Assembly (NCBI RefSeq): GCF_014837045.1
Contig: NZ_JACSPR010000003.1
Location: forward strand, 1 to 64,000
Direction of reading: 5' to 3'
From: Corynebacterium gallinarum
GTDB lineage: Bacteria > Actinomycetota > Actinomycetes > Mycobacteriales > Mycobacteriaceae
Length of the DNA: 64,000 nucleotides
Part shown: piece by piece, positions 8,456 to 17,161 of the stretch
Layout: every line of letters begins with the position of its first letter
Position numbering within the stretch: position 1 is the stretch's first letter
Position numbers and translations under genes: made by a program
Notes under the pieces: model-generated
What the model saw: only the letters and a program-made list of their open reading frames with translations
What the model was told of the DNA's origin: nothing
The model's database searches: none

Positions 8456-8765
8456 TTATCCACAAAACAATGGGTTAACGGTTGTTGTCGTCCCCCCAGT
8501 TTTCCCCAATTTCTACAAGTTACCCACATTTGGCCCTCCGGCCTGTGGATAACTTGTGGACAACTCCCTCCCAGGAGTGGGGAAAACCACTATCCCTGCA
8601 GCTCAGTGCGGAGTGTCGCCCTGTGGATAACTGTGGTGATGCGGTGGATAACTCTCCCCACCTGCGCTTATCCGGGTTCGAAAACCCATTCACCACGCCT
8701 GTGCAGGGGTTTTCACATCCGCTAACAACCGGTGAACTATCCACAATTGCCCACAGTTATCCACA
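8456..8765. promoter_or_regulatory. Cluster of DnaA boxes
   Basis: Perfect TTATCCACA boxes at 8456-8464 (+), 8544-8552 (-), 8622-8630 (-) and 8757-8765 (+). One-mismatch boxes lie at 8520-8528 (TTACCCACA), 8555-8563 (-), 8643-8651 (-) and 8737-8745 (CTATCCACA). Eight boxes in 310 bases is far above chance. The normal oriC is expected at dnaA-dnaN, which is not in this window, so this is likely a DnaA-binding control or titration site for dnaB or for initiation. Confidence 0.82.
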
Positions 8766-8952
8766 GGCTCGGGATAACCTCATCGCGCGCTCATTCCGAG
8801 CCACTGACAGACAGGCCGGGAAGGCCCGGATGAGTGGGCCCACCGGGGTGGATTTTCCTGGGTGACAGAGGGGCGTCGACAAGCTCCGATAAGCTCCGGC
8901 GAGCTCGGGTGAGGAACCGACGGCGGGCGACCCACGCCTGCATGGAGAAAGA

Positions 8953-8990
8953 TTTCAACCCCACACCTGCTGTTTGGTGTGGGGTTGAAA
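8953..8990 (-). terminator. Terminator of the rpsF-ssb-rplI operon
   Basis: A 15-bp perfect stem (8953-8967 with 8976-8990; TTTCAACCCCACACC and complement) with an 8-base loop, 64 bases after the rplI stop on the minus strand. Confidence 0.85.
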
Positions 8991-9054
8991 AATGCTGTTG
9001 TCGTTGGGTGCTCACCTCAAGGTGAGGGGCACCGCCGTCGCATGCGCGTTGTCG

Positions 9055-9507
9055 TTACGCGGCGACGACCTCAAACTTCACGCGGGACACAATGCCCTCA
9101 TGAATCTTTGCTTCTACCTGGTACTTACCTGTGGTCTTGACCAGGTTCTTCGGGAGAACGATGGCACGCTTGTCCAGGTTCGGGCCGCCGGCTGCCTTGA
9201 CTGCGTCGACGATGTCGTCAGCCTTGACAGAACCGAACAGCTTACCGCTCTCGGAGGTGCGGACTGCAACCTTGACGCCCTCGAGGGCCTCCAGCTGAGT
9301 CTTGACTTCGCGAGCATGGTCGAGGTCGCGGATTGAGCGAGCCTCCTGGGCACGCTTGATGCCCTCGATCTGCTTCTCAGCGCCCGGGGTAGCCGGAATG
9401 GCCAGGCCACGCGGGAGCAGCAGGTTACGTCCGTAGCCGTCCTTGACCTCGACGATGTCGCCAGCGACACCGAGGTTCTCAACGGCGGCGGTGAGGATCA
9501 GCTTCAT
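9055..9507 (-). CDS. rplI: 50S ribosomal protein L9
   Basis: 150 residues, the usual bacterial length. The N-domain starts MKLILTAAVENLGVAGDIVEVKDGYGRNLLLPRGLA, the conserved rRNA-binding motif; a long connecting helix and the C-domain follow. Last gene of rpsF-ssb-rplI, 54 bases after ssb, with RBS AAAGGCAGGGATC. As in C. glutamicum, rpsR is not part of this operon, unlike mycobacteria. Confidence 0.98.
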   Translation of the reverse strand: MKLILTAAVENLGVAGDIVEVKDGYGRNLLLPRGLAIPATPGAEKQIEGIKRAQEARSIRDLDHAREVKTQLEALEGVKVAVRTSESGKLFGSVKADDIVDAVKAAGGPNLDKRAIVLPKNLVKTTGKYQVEAKIHEGIVSRVKFEVVAA

Positions 9508-9561
9508 GATCCCTGCCTTTCGTGGTTTTTAAAAAGTGTGATGTTGGAAAAGAAGAAAAGT

Positions 9562-10272
9562 TTAGAACGGGGGCTCATCGTCCGCGCCACCGAATCCGCC
9601 GCTGCCGGCGGGTGGTGCGGAATTCCAGGGATCATTGTCCGGGGCTGCAGCCTGATTGCCGCCACCACCGAAACCACCCTGGTTGAAGTTGTTACCGGAC
9701 TGGCCCTGGTTGCCGCCTGGGTTTGCACCCTGGCCACCACCGAAACCGCCCTGGTTGCCCTGCTGTCCGCCGAAACCACCGGTGTTCTGACCGAATCCAC
9801 CCTGACCGCCGCCCGGGTTTGCACCCTGGTTGCCGCCCTGGCCTCCGAAGCCACCGCCCTGGTTGCCGCCGAAGCCGCCACCCTGGCCGCCCTGGCCGCC
9901 ACCGCGTGGAATACGGGTGACCTCGGCCTTGGCGTACTTCAGGGAAGGGCCGACCTCGTCGACCTCAACCTCGAAGATGGTGCGCTTCTCGCCCTCACGG
10001 GTTTCGTAGGAGCGCTGACGGAGACGGCCCTGCACGATGACGCGCATGCCCTTCGTCAGTGATTCAGCCACATTTTCAGCGGCTTCGCGCCAGACATTGC
10101 AGGTGAGGAACAGGCCTTCTCCATCTTCCCACTGGTTGGTCGTCCTGTTGAACGTCCGTGGGGTGGAGGCGATACGGAAGTTAGCGACTGCTGCACCCGA
10201 TGGGGTGAAGCGCAACTCCGGGTCGGCAACCAGGTTGCCCACGACGGTGATGTTTGTATCTCCCTGTGCCAT
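9562..10272 (-). CDS. ssb: Single-stranded DNA-binding protein
   Basis: 236 residues. The OB fold (residues ~1-115) begins [22 protein letters not shown]. The following linker is very rich in Gly, Gln and Asn, with repeated [10 protein letters not shown] and NPGG units. The protein ends in the acidic tip DDEPPF, which recruits replication and repair partners. An in-frame TTG nine bases upstream would add three residues; ATG 10272 matches the family start. It binds ssDNA as a tetramer. The long linker is a low-complexity repeat at DNA level (about 9640-9905). Confidence 0.97.
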   Translation of the reverse strand: MAQGDTNITVVGNLVADPELRFTPSGAAVANFRIASTPRTFNRTTNQWEDGEGLFLTCNVWREAAENVAESLTKGMRVIVQGRLRQRSYETREGEKRTIFEVEVDEVGPSLKYAKAEVTRIPRGGGQGGQGGGFGGNQGGGFGGQGGNQGANPGGGQGGFGQNTGGFGGQQGNQGGFGGGQGANPGGNQGQSGNNFNQGGFGGGGNQAAAPDNDPWNSAPPAGSGGFGGADDEPPF

Positions 10273-10309
10273 GTCCTTCAACTACCTCTCTAGAGCTTTG
10301 TAGCGTTCT

Positions 10310-10597
10310 TTACTTGTCGAGTCGCAGAACCTTGGTGCGCAGGACACCATCGTTCAGGTTCAGAACACGATCGAGCTCGAGCACGGTTGCAGACTCGCAC
10401 TTGAGATCGACGACGGCGTAGATGCCCTCTTCCTTCTTGTTGATCGGGTAGGCCAGACGGCGCTTGCCCCAGACATCAACCTTCACAACATCGCCCTTGT
10501 CCTTGCGGACAACCTCGAGGAACTTATCCAGGGACGGGGCAACGGTGCGCTCATCCTGAGAAGGATCGAGAATGATCATGAGTTCGTATTGACGCAC
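10310..10597 (-). CDS. rpsF: 30S ribosomal protein S6
   Basis: 95 residues starting at GTG 10597 ([23 protein letters not shown]). AGGAGGTG lies 11 bases before it; upstream in-frame ATG and GTG codons at 10606 and 10609 are too close to that Shine-Dalgarno sequence. It has the S6 signature [21 protein letters not shown]. First gene of the rpsF-ssb-rplI operon. Confidence 0.96.
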   Translation of the reverse strand: MRQYELMIILDPSQDERTVAPSLDKFLEVVRKDKGDVVKVDVWGKRRLAYPINKKEEGIYAVVDLKCESATVLELDRVLNLNDGVLRTKVLRLDK

Positions 10598-10790
10598 GGA
10601 CCTCATCACCTCCTATGGTCTAGTAATTGTTTTCGGCCACGCCCTTGTGGCGTAGCAGGAGGGTCGTTGCGTCAGCAACCTATTCAAGGTACACCAGCAG
10701 ACACCGAATGTCGATTCCCCGCCGCGGGGAATCCAGGTGACCTTCGCGACACCTCCGCGCCACCTGGCATGACCCGGTGTAGCCCAGCAG

Positions 10791-10892
10791 TTACTTGGCC
10801 TGAGCTGAATGCTGGGCGGTACCGGTGGTCATACCGGCGAGTGTCAGCGCAGAAACCGCGAGGATTCCCGAGAAGGAGGATGAAGTATTCAC
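10791..10892 (-). CDS. Small 33-residue membrane or secreted peptide
   Basis: GTG 10892 to TAA 10791 on the minus strand encodes 33 residues. AAAGGA lies about 10 bases upstream. After VNTSSSF there is a hydrophobic helix (GILAVSALTLAGMTTG) and a short polar tail ending AQAK. It looks like a signal-anchor miniprotein or an uncleaved signal peptide. It is upstream of rpsF, with a GC-rich hairpin (10713-10733) between them. No family recognised; support comes from the start site and composition only. Confidence 0.5.
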   Translation of the reverse strand: MNTSSSFSGILAVSALTLAGMTTGTAQHSAQAK

Positions 10893-11046
10893 GTGGGCCT
10901 GTCCTTTCACCATATTCGCTCGTGATGTGATACTACTCACTCAACGACCACAACGGCACCCTGGTTCCCGACAGCTCCCGGCAGTTCCCCACAGCCCTCG
11001 ATGTAATTCGGTGCCCACGGGGATGCCTGCTGCGACCCGGCGCGCA

Positions 11047-11238
11047 TCAGGACAGGGTGGTGCCCCAGAAGACGGCGATGCCCACCGGGATGACGGTGAT
11101 CAGCACGATGGCGATGGTGAACAGCGTCCAGATCAGACGCTGGGGTTTCTTGTACATGAAACTGGCGAACGCCCCGCCGAAGAACAGGAAACCCACAAAA
11201 ACACTTGCCATGGTGATGATCAGAACGGTGTCGTTCAC
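11047..11238 (-). CDS. Small two-helix membrane protein
   Basis: 63 residues from GTG 11238, with GAAGGAAAA 5-10 bases upstream; a longer in-frame extension overlaps the glycosyltransferase gene and is not credible. Two hydrophobic helices (VLIITMASVFVGFLFFGGAFASFM and LIWTLFTIAIVLITVIPVGIAVFW) flank the short basic loop YKKPQRL. It starts 12 bases after the GT87 gene stop, so the two are probably co-transcribed and may function together in the membrane. Confidence 0.75.
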   Translation of the reverse strand: MNDTVLIITMASVFVGFLFFGGAFASFMYKKPQRLIWTLFTIAIVLITVIPVGIAVFWGTTLS

Positions 11239-11249
11239 TAATTTTCCTT

Positions 11250-12731
11250 CTACTGCTTCTCTAGTGCTTTTCGACGCTCCGCTGGCCGCTTTCCGGCCAG
11301 CGTGAACGTATCCGTGTCCCCGAACACCCCAACGAGGGGATCCTTCCCGCCATGCGCATCCAGGACGGGATCGGGGATACGTCCCATCATCTGGCGAATG
11401 ACCATGACGACCATGGCAATGATGAATCCGTCGCGGGTGATCAGGACGATGTCCAGCAGACCGCTCGGGATTCCCATGTTCTCGGTACCCAGCATGTGCC
11501 ACATCAGTATCGGCCACACCATGGCATCCACCACCATCCAGGGGAAGAGGAGACGCCAGCGGGGGAGTGCGAGCACCGCCAGGGGTACCAGCCAGAGGGA
11601 GTACTGGGGGCTCCAGACCTTGTTGACAAGGAGGAAGGCAGCGACGATCAGGAACGCGAGTTCCGCCACCCGGGGGCGTCGCTGCACCTTCAGTCCGAAG
11701 ATGGCGATGGCCAGGCAGGTGGCCGCGAACAACAGGAAACTAATGGTGTTGAGGGCCTCGGGATTGTTGATCGGGAACGGCAGGTTGCGGTCGAGGATCT
11801 GGTAGATCGTGGTCCATTCCGCACCACGGGTCTCGTTGAGGCGGATGAACTCGTACCAGGCGTTGGGGTAGGCAATCATCACGGGAACGTTGACCACGAG
11901 CCAGCTCACCACGGCCGCGCCGAGCATGGAGAAGAACTCCTTCAGCTTGCCGCTGCGCACACCCAGCACGAGGAAGGCACCGAGCAGGTAGAGGGGCCAC
12001 AGTTTGAAGGCGGTGCCCAGGCCGATGAGCACACCTGCCCACACCGGGTTACCGCGTTTGACCGCGAGCAGTGCACCGACAACCGCTGCAATGGAGGGGG
12101 TGTCCCAGTTGGTGAATGCGTGGACGGCGACCAGGGGGGAGGCCGCCACCAGGACGGTGTCCCACACCCGGTTGCCGGTGAGTTCCACCATCATGCGGAT
12201 GACCAGCACCCAGAAGAACGCCAATCCCAGGGCGGTGATGATGAAGTAGAAGCCGGCCTCGGGGAGGGAGTTGAAGGGTAGTGCCTCCACGAGCGGGTAG
12301 AGGAATCGGGTGATGGTGGCGGCTATCCACTGGAAGATGCCTCCCAGCACGGGGTATTCCATGTACCGGGTGAGGTCACCCTCCTGCCACGAGTAGGCAT
12401 AGGGGAAACCGGGGGAGTCCAATCCGCGCGCCCCGTAGAGGGGAACGATGTCGTTATAACAGGCGGAGGTGTACTGGCGGTTGCCGGACCAGTTCAGACT
12501 GAGGGTTCCGTCCTCAGCCCGCCCGCCCTGGATGCAGTTAGCCTTGGTGAGGAAACCCACCGCCAGGAAGACCAGGGAGGTGGTAATGAGAACGCGGAGG
12601 GGGGTCCAGAATCGCTGGGTGCCCACCTTCGCGAAACGGCCGAGCCGACCTCCGATGGCGTTGATGAAATCGTTGGCAACGAGTTCCGTGTCAGCCGGTG
12701 ACACCCGGTCTGTGATCACCTTCTGGTCCAT
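11250..12731 (-). CDS. GT87-type polytopic membrane glycosyltransferase
   Basis: 493 residues with about 10-12 membrane helices and a large extracytoplasmic loop near residues 70-130 (ASGNRQYTSACYNDIVPLYGARGLDSPGFPYAY, then RYMEYPVLGG). That loop carries the acidic residues typical of GT-C/GT87 enzymes, which use polyprenyl-phosphate sugars to build envelope glycolipids. It lies just downstream of a class A penicillin-binding protein gene, the same order as Rv0050-Rv0051 in M. tuberculosis, which supports a cell-envelope role. Donor and acceptor cannot be told from the sequence. Confidence 0.82.
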   Translation of the reverse strand: MDQKVITDRVSPADTELVANDFINAIGGRLGRFAKVGTQRFWTPLRVLITTSLVFLAVGFLTKANCIQGGRAEDGTLSLNWSGNRQYTSACYNDIVPLYGARGLDSPGFPYAYSWQEGDLTRYMEYPVLGGIFQWIAATITRFLYPLVEALPFNSLPEAGFYFIITALGLAFFWVLVIRMMVELTGNRVWDTVLVAASPLVAVHAFTNWDTPSIAAVVGALLAVKRGNPVWAGVLIGLGTAFKLWPLYLLGAFLVLGVRSGKLKEFFSMLGAAVVSWLVVNVPVMIAYPNAWYEFIRLNETRGAEWTTIYQILDRNLPFPINNPEALNTISFLLFAATCLAIAIFGLKVQRRPRVAELAFLIVAAFLLVNKVWSPQYSLWLVPLAVLALPRWRLLFPWMVVDAMVWPILMWHMLGTENMGIPSGLLDIVLITRDGFIIAMVVMVIRQMMGRIPDPVLDAHGGKDPLVGVFGDTDTFTLAGKRPAERRKALEKQ

Positions 12732-12796
12732 CGAGGTCGGCTCCTTGTGTGTGGCGTTACTCCCTGGCCCCGGGTGGGCGGAGTCTGCCTGTGATT

Positions 12797-15013
12797 CTAA
12801 CCCAGGTTGAGCAGGTCTCCTGGGATAACGATGCCCGGCGCGAGCTCAATGTCGCCGGTGCCCTCAGCCGGGGCCTCGGGGGCTGGTGCCTCCGGGGCCG
12901 GGGCGGGTGACTGTGCATCCCCGGGTGCGGGTGCCTGGTCGGGAACGGTAGGAGCAACAGAGGCGGTGTCATCGGTGCCATCGGTACCCGTGCCGGTTCC
13001 TGTACCTGTTCCAGTTCCGGTTCCACCGCCGTAGGACGGGGTGGAGGGAGCCCAGTAGTTATAGGACGGGGAGTTGCCGTAACCCAATGGACGCGAGGTG
13101 GGGAACTCCTCGATGTCCTCATCCTCCAGGGCGGTGTCCATGGTGTTCTTCCAGATCACCGAGGGGGCGAGGGAGCCGTACATGTTGCCTCCCCATTCGT
13201 TGAACAGGGGGGTGTTCTCCACGGTTCCTACCCAGACGGCGGTGGCGAGTTGCGGGGTCGCACCGACCATCCAGGCATCCTTGTTGTAGCCCGTGTCACC
13301 CAGCTGGGTGGTGCCGGTCTTGGCTGCCGACGGGCGACCGCCGGCAAGGTTGTTGTAGTTGGAGTACGCGGCGATCGGGGCCATGGCATCGAGGAGGTTG
13401 GTCATCACCTTCTCCGAGGCCCGGCGCTCACCTTCGCTCTCCTCAGCCTCGTACAGGATCTCACCCGACAGGGTCTCGACCTTCTCGACGAAGTGCGGAC
13501 GGTGCCAGATGCCCACATTGGCGATGGTGGCCATGGCCGACGCCATGTCAATGGGGCGGGATGAGTACTGTCCGAGGATGATGCCCTCGTAGGGGGTCTC
13601 ACCGTTTTCCGTGAGGGTCTTCGGGATACCCGGCAGGGAACGAGCGACACCCAGTGCATGCGCCATGTCGGCGGTGTCCTGGGGACCGTTCTCGAGATCC
13701 TGCTGCAGACGGATGAAGCTGGTGTTGTAGGAATGCTTCAGGGCCTCTTCAATGGAGCAGTAGCCACAACCGGAACCATTGACGTTGCTGATGGTCGCAT
13801 CACCGGAGGTCACCGGATCGGAGCTGTACCCCTGGGACAGTGGGATGCCCTGCTGCAGCGCGGCGGCAAGACCGAAGATCTTGAAGGTGGAACCGGTCTG
13901 GAGCGGGGAGTTGGCGTAGTCCCAGCCTCCCGCGTCCTCGCCACCGTAGTAGGCACGGACAGCACCGTTGTCCGGATCGATGGACACGACCGCGGCCCGG
14001 ATCTCCTCGCCGTGGGTTTCGTACTGTTCGCGTACCGCATCGACGGCACCCTGCTGGGCCACCGGATCGATGGTGGTGGTGATCTGCAGGCCACGGTTCT
14101 GCACGTCCTGCTCGGTGATACCCACCGACGCCAGTTCGGTCATCACGTTGTTCTTGATCAGTCCGTTGGTGCCGGTCGCCTCGGTGTAGGCACGGTTGAG
14201 GGAGGGATCGGTGGTCTCGGGGTACTGCGCCTGCGCACGGTACTCCGGGGTGATGGCACCGATATCCACCATGCCGTCCAGGACGTAGTTCCACCGTGAT
14301 TCCGCTGCCTCACGGTTGGTCCACGGTTCCAGGGCGCTCGGCAGCTGGATGCTAGCTGCCAGGACTGCTCCCTCCTCGGGGGAGAGTTCGCTGACGGGCT
14401 TATCGAAGTAGGCATGGGCGGCAGCCTGCACACCGTAGGCGTTACGACCGAAGTACACGGTATTCAGGTAGGCCTGCAGCACCTCATCCTTGGACCACTC
14501 ATTGGCCATCTTGGCGGAATAGACCAGTTCCTTGGCCTTACGGATGACCGAGCGTTCATCACCGACCACCGCCTTCTTCACATACTGCTGGGTGATGGTG
14601 GATCCACCACCGGCGGAGGAGTTACCGGTGATCACACCCAGTGCCGCACGGGCGTAACCGGTGATGGAGAAACCCGGGTTGGTGTAGAACTCGCGGTCCT
14701 CGGCTGCCATGACGGCATTACGCACCGACTCCGGCACCTCATCCAGGCTCACCATCTGACGGTTGCCTTCGGGTGGGACGATCCGCGCCAGTTCGGTTTC
14801 ACCGTCGGCGGCGTAGATCTGGGATACCTGCGGAGTGACAAGTTCCTCAGGCTCCGGCACGTCAACCACGATGTACGCGGTCATGAAGACCAGCGCCGGG
14901 ATCGCGATCATGGCGATGAGGACACCGATGATGCTGTTGCGCAGGGTGCGACGGTTCTTGGCCCGTCGTTTCCCGGAGGCGGGCCTGGCCGGGGATGTGT
15001 TGTTGTTCGTCAA
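12797..15013 (-). CDS. mrcB: Class A (bifunctional) penicillin-binding protein
   Basis: 738 residues: short basic cytoplasmic tail, one membrane anchor (~residues 27-50), transglycosylase domain (EDREFYTNPGFSITGYARAA, then GGGSTITQQYVKK) and transpeptidase domain with SxxK as STFK near residue 375, SYN near 428 and KTGT near 564. It polymerises and cross-links peptidoglycan. The C-terminal ~110 residues are low complexity: a Gly-Thr repeat followed by a Pro/Ala-rich tail, reminiscent of mycobacterial PonA1. Ends 65 bases before the GT87 gene start; probably one operon. Confidence 0.95.
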   Translation of the reverse strand: MTNNNTSPARPASGKRRAKNRRTLRNSIIGVLIAMIAIPALVFMTAYIVVDVPEPEELVTPQVSQIYAADGETELARIVPPEGNRQMVSLDEVPESVRNAVMAAEDREFYTNPGFSITGYARAALGVITGNSSAGGGSTITQQYVKKAVVGDERSVIRKAKELVYSAKMANEWSKDEVLQAYLNTVYFGRNAYGVQAAAHAYFDKPVSELSPEEGAVLAASIQLPSALEPWTNREAAESRWNYVLDGMVDIGAITPEYRAQAQYPETTDPSLNRAYTEATGTNGLIKNNVMTELASVGITEQDVQNRGLQITTTIDPVAQQGAVDAVREQYETHGEEIRAAVVSIDPDNGAVRAYYGGEDAGGWDYANSPLQTGSTFKIFGLAAALQQGIPLSQGYSSDPVTSGDATISNVNGSGCGYCSIEEALKHSYNTSFIRLQQDLENGPQDTADMAHALGVARSLPGIPKTLTENGETPYEGIILGQYSSRPIDMASAMATIANVGIWHRPHFVEKVETLSGEILYEAEESEGERRASEKVMTNLLDAMAPIAAYSNYNNLAGGRPSAAKTGTTQLGDTGYNKDAWMVGATPQLATAVWVGTVENTPLFNEWGGNMYGSLAPSVIWKNTMDTALEDEDIEEFPTSRPLGYGNSPSYNYWAPSTPSYGGGTGTGTGTGTGTGTDGTDDTASVAPTVPDQAPAPGDAQSPAPAPEAPAPEAPAEGTGDIELAPGIVIPGDLLNLG

Positions 15014-15104
15014 CTGATATGTCCGTTCAATCAGATCAAGTGGTTATCTGAGGGGGTCGGTGTAGAGGATACTGCCCTGTCGGGTGTTCGCCGGAATCTG
15101 AGAA

Positions 15105-15467
15105 TCACCTGGCCGAGGCGGTTTCCGCCTTGAGCAGGTGATTCCATTTGCAGTCCGGGCACACTTCGACGGTATGGACGGTGCATTCCCGCCCATTGTC
15201 TACCAATTTCCTGATTTCCTCTTCGTTGCGGGCGGATCCGGAGGCTTTGCCGATCTGTTCGCCGTACACCCACAACACGATGCGCAGGTTGTCACCACCG
15301 CAGACCGGGCAGGGGTACTCCGCGGGCTCACCGTGATAATGACCGGCGGTGACAAGGAGGAAGTCAGCATCGCAGATAGTCTCCCTGGACACCTGTCCCT
15401 CCCGGAACTGCCGGAGCACATGCCTCCTGGCCCACTGGTGACTGATCTCATTTCGATAATTCACCAC
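15105..15467 (-). CDS. Zinc-ribbon protein, DUF5318-like
   Basis: 120 residues with two Cys pairs (CPVCGGDN and CPDCKWNH) that would form a zinc ribbon. It corresponds by position to Rv0049 of M. tuberculosis, which also neighbours ponA1. Start is the first of two tandem GTG codons at 15467; a -10-like TACACT ends 7 bases before it, so translation is probably leaderless. Function unknown; the link to cell-wall synthesis comes from synteny only. Confidence 0.75.
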   Translation of the reverse strand: MVNYRNEISHQWARRHVLRQFREGQVSRETICDADFLLVTAGHYHGEPAEYPCPVCGGDNLRIVLWVYGEQIGKASGSARNEEEIRKLVDNGRECTVHTVEVCPDCKWNHLLKAETASAR

Positions 15468-15571
15468 ACGGGCAAGTGTAGACCCGGCAGGGGCGAAAGA
15501 AAGAGGAACGAGAGGCAGACCATCATCATCCGGAACGGTGTGCCCGCACCACAGGGGAACCGTGGGAAAAG

Positions 15572-15599
15572 TACAGTGAAATTACTGTAAAACTACAGT
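15572..15599. promoter_or_regulatory. Candidate MarR-type operator, triple half-site
   Basis: TACAGT (15572-15577), ACTGTA (15584-15589) and TACAGT (15594-15599) form two overlapping inverted repeats with spacers of 6 and 4 bases. They lie between the divergent zinc-ribbon gene and the MarR gene, about 65 bases upstream of the latter. Autoregulation by the MarR protein is the simplest reading. Confidence 0.5.
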
Positions 15600-15664
15600 G
15601 ATGTAATAGATGCATTTAGTTTCCGGTACAGAAAAGAATCCGGTTAGTCGCTAAGCTGCATAAC

Positions 15665-16126
15665 ATGACTGATGCTACCCCCGAGGAACTCGCCGCCCGA
15701 GTGCGACCTGCACTGACTAAGCTGTATGTCCTCTATTTCCGTCGATCCGCGCATTCTGATCTGTCCGGGCCGCAGCTGACCGTCCTCAGTCGCCTGGCCG
15801 AACACGGACCGTCTCGCATCAGCAGGATCGCCGAACTGGAGGACATCCGGATGCCCACGGCCTCCAATGCGCTCCATCACCTGGAACAGCTCAAGCTGGT
15901 CGAGCGCATCCGCGACACCAAAGACCGTCGCGGTGTACAGGTTCAACTCACCGAACACGGTGCCCGGGAACTGGAGCGGGTGAACAAGGAACGAGATGCC
16001 CAGATGGCGGAGATGTTGAAGCTGCTACCGCAGGAGAAGTTGGAGCGGACCGGGGAGCTGGTCGATATCATCAACGAACTGGCTGAGGTGTACGGTAACT
16101 GGAGAGAGCCAGCCAGCTCCTCCTAA
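15665..16126 (+). CDS. malR: MarR-family regulator, MalR-like
   Basis: 153 residues with the MarR winged helix (LTVLSRLAEHGPSRISRIAELEDIRMPTASNALHHLEQLKLVERIRDTKDRRGVQVQLTEHG). The order MarR then universal stress protein next to the penicillin-binding protein gene matches malR of C. glutamicum, a regulator of envelope remodelling under stress. Start ATG 15665 with TAAGCT ending 7 bases before it points to a leaderless mRNA. The universal stress gene follows after 28 bases, so they form an operon. Confidence 0.88.
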   Translation: MTDATPEELAARVRPALTKLYVLYFRRSAHSDLSGPQLTVLSRLAEHGPSRISRIAELEDIRMPTASNALHHLEQLKLVERIRDTKDRRGVQVQLTEHGARELERVNKERDAQMAEMLKLLPQEKLERTGELVDIINELAEVYGNWREPASSS

Positions 16127-16154
16127 AGTTTCTGCAACTCAACCCCGGAAGTTA

Positions 16155-17099
16155 ATGAACACCACCCTGCGTGTACTCGTATCCTGCCGCCCGGAGAATG
16201 ATCCTGATGGAAATCCCGGTGAACAAAACGCCGCTGTCTTCGAGTTCGCCGCGTGGCTGTCGCGAACCACTGACATCCGGGTCAGGGGTGTGACCACATT
16301 CACCCGCCCGTGGCCGTCATCGTCTGTGAGCAAACTCGGTGGCAAATATAAGAAATGGTTCCAGAACCTGGAATCCCGATACGAATCACGCACCATCAAG
16401 GCATTGAAACGCGCCGATGTGGATAAATCCCACTGGGATGCCACGGTTTCAACCTTCGCCGACGGCCCCTCGGAATCGGTGCTGCTGACCCACGCCGCCG
16501 AGGATTTCAACGCCGATCTGATTCTGCTCGGGTCCGCTGCGACGGCCCCGAAGGGACGTTTCCTCGCCGGGTCCACCGCCGATGCGCTCCTGCACTCCTC
16601 ACCGGTGCCCCTCGGGTTGGTGCCCAGGGGTGTCAAGTTGTCCAAGAAGGGTGTCACCCGCGTCAACTATGCATTCACCAGTGAGAATGGGAACGCGCAT
16701 GACCGGGGCCTGATGTACGCCGCGGAGCTGGCTTCCGCCTGGGGTGTGCCGTTGCGCATCCTCTCCTTCTCCTCCGCGGGCATCGCGGACGGTTCCGCCT
16801 CCGACAGCCTCGACCTGCCCTCGCTGTTGTCCAGTGAATGGCGGGAGCATTCCCTGGCCATGCTCGACGGTGCACGCGATGAGGTTCTTGCCATCCATCC
16901 CTCACTGGTGGTGACCAGTGAGATCGGTTCCGGCTGGGGATGGAACGGGGCCATCAACGCGCTCAAGTGGAAGAAGGGTGATCTGTTGTGTCTCGGTTCG
17001 CGCAGAGCAGACACCATCTCGAGGGTTTTCGTGGGCACTGAAACCATGGAGATCATCCGGAACTCCCCGGTACCCACCATCATCCACCCTGGTCAGTAA
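16155..17099 (+). CDS. Universal stress protein, tandem USP domains
   Basis: 314 residues made of two USP-like halves. The first ends LILLGSAATAPKGRFLAGSTADALLHSSPVPLGLVP; the second ends LLCLGSRRADTISRVFVGTETMEIIRNSPVPTIIHPGQ. Both endings follow the USP nucleotide-site layout G-x2-x9-G-S/T, though degenerate. It sits in an operon behind the MalR-type regulator. Likely a cytoplasmic stress-adaptation protein; ligand unknown. Confidence 0.85.
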   Translation: MNTTLRVLVSCRPENDPDGNPGEQNAAVFEFAAWLSRTTDIRVRGVTTFTRPWPSSSVSKLGGKYKKWFQNLESRYESRTIKALKRADVDKSHWDATVSTFADGPSESVLLTHAAEDFNADLILLGSAATAPKGRFLAGSTADALLHSSPVPLGLVPRGVKLSKKGVTRVNYAFTSENGNAHDRGLMYAAELASAWGVPLRILSFSSAGIADGSASDSLDLPSLLSSEWREHSLAMLDGARDEVLAIHPSLVVTSEIGSGWGWNGAINALKWKKGDLLCLGSRRADTISRVFVGTETMEIIRNSPVPTIIHPGQ

Positions 17100-17161
17100 C
17101 GCGATACTGGCTTGGCAGCAGAGTTGGGACTAACGTCTTGTCCTAACAGGAGGACATCCCC

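Larger units (their letters stand above)
8302..9054. other. Gene-free interval between dnaB and rplI
   Basis: About 750 bases with no convincing coding frame. It holds the dnaB promoter region, a cluster of DnaA boxes at 8456-8765, one copy of the GCTTGTCGACGCC motif (complement, near 8872-8884) and the rplI terminator at 8953-8990. It shows no obvious AT-rich unwinding element. Confidence 0.8.

Noticed and set aside
8302..9054. Second chromosomal origin at the DnaA-box cluster
   Set aside because: There is no AT-rich unwinding stretch and no dnaA or dnaN gene; the parS cluster suggests the origin lies to the right. I keep it as a DnaA-binding control region only.
9640..9905. Tandem repeat array
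   Set aside because: Explained by the Gly/Gln/Asn-rich linker of Ssb.
11352..12281. 310-codon plus-strand frame antisense to the GT87 gene
   Set aside because: Rich in His, Gln and Gly as expected from reverse reading of a GC-rich gene; the opposite strand has a clear membrane protein.
12950..13035. Short tandem repeat as mobile or CRISPR-like element
   Set aside because: It is the coding repeat for the Gly-Thr tail of the penicillin-binding protein.
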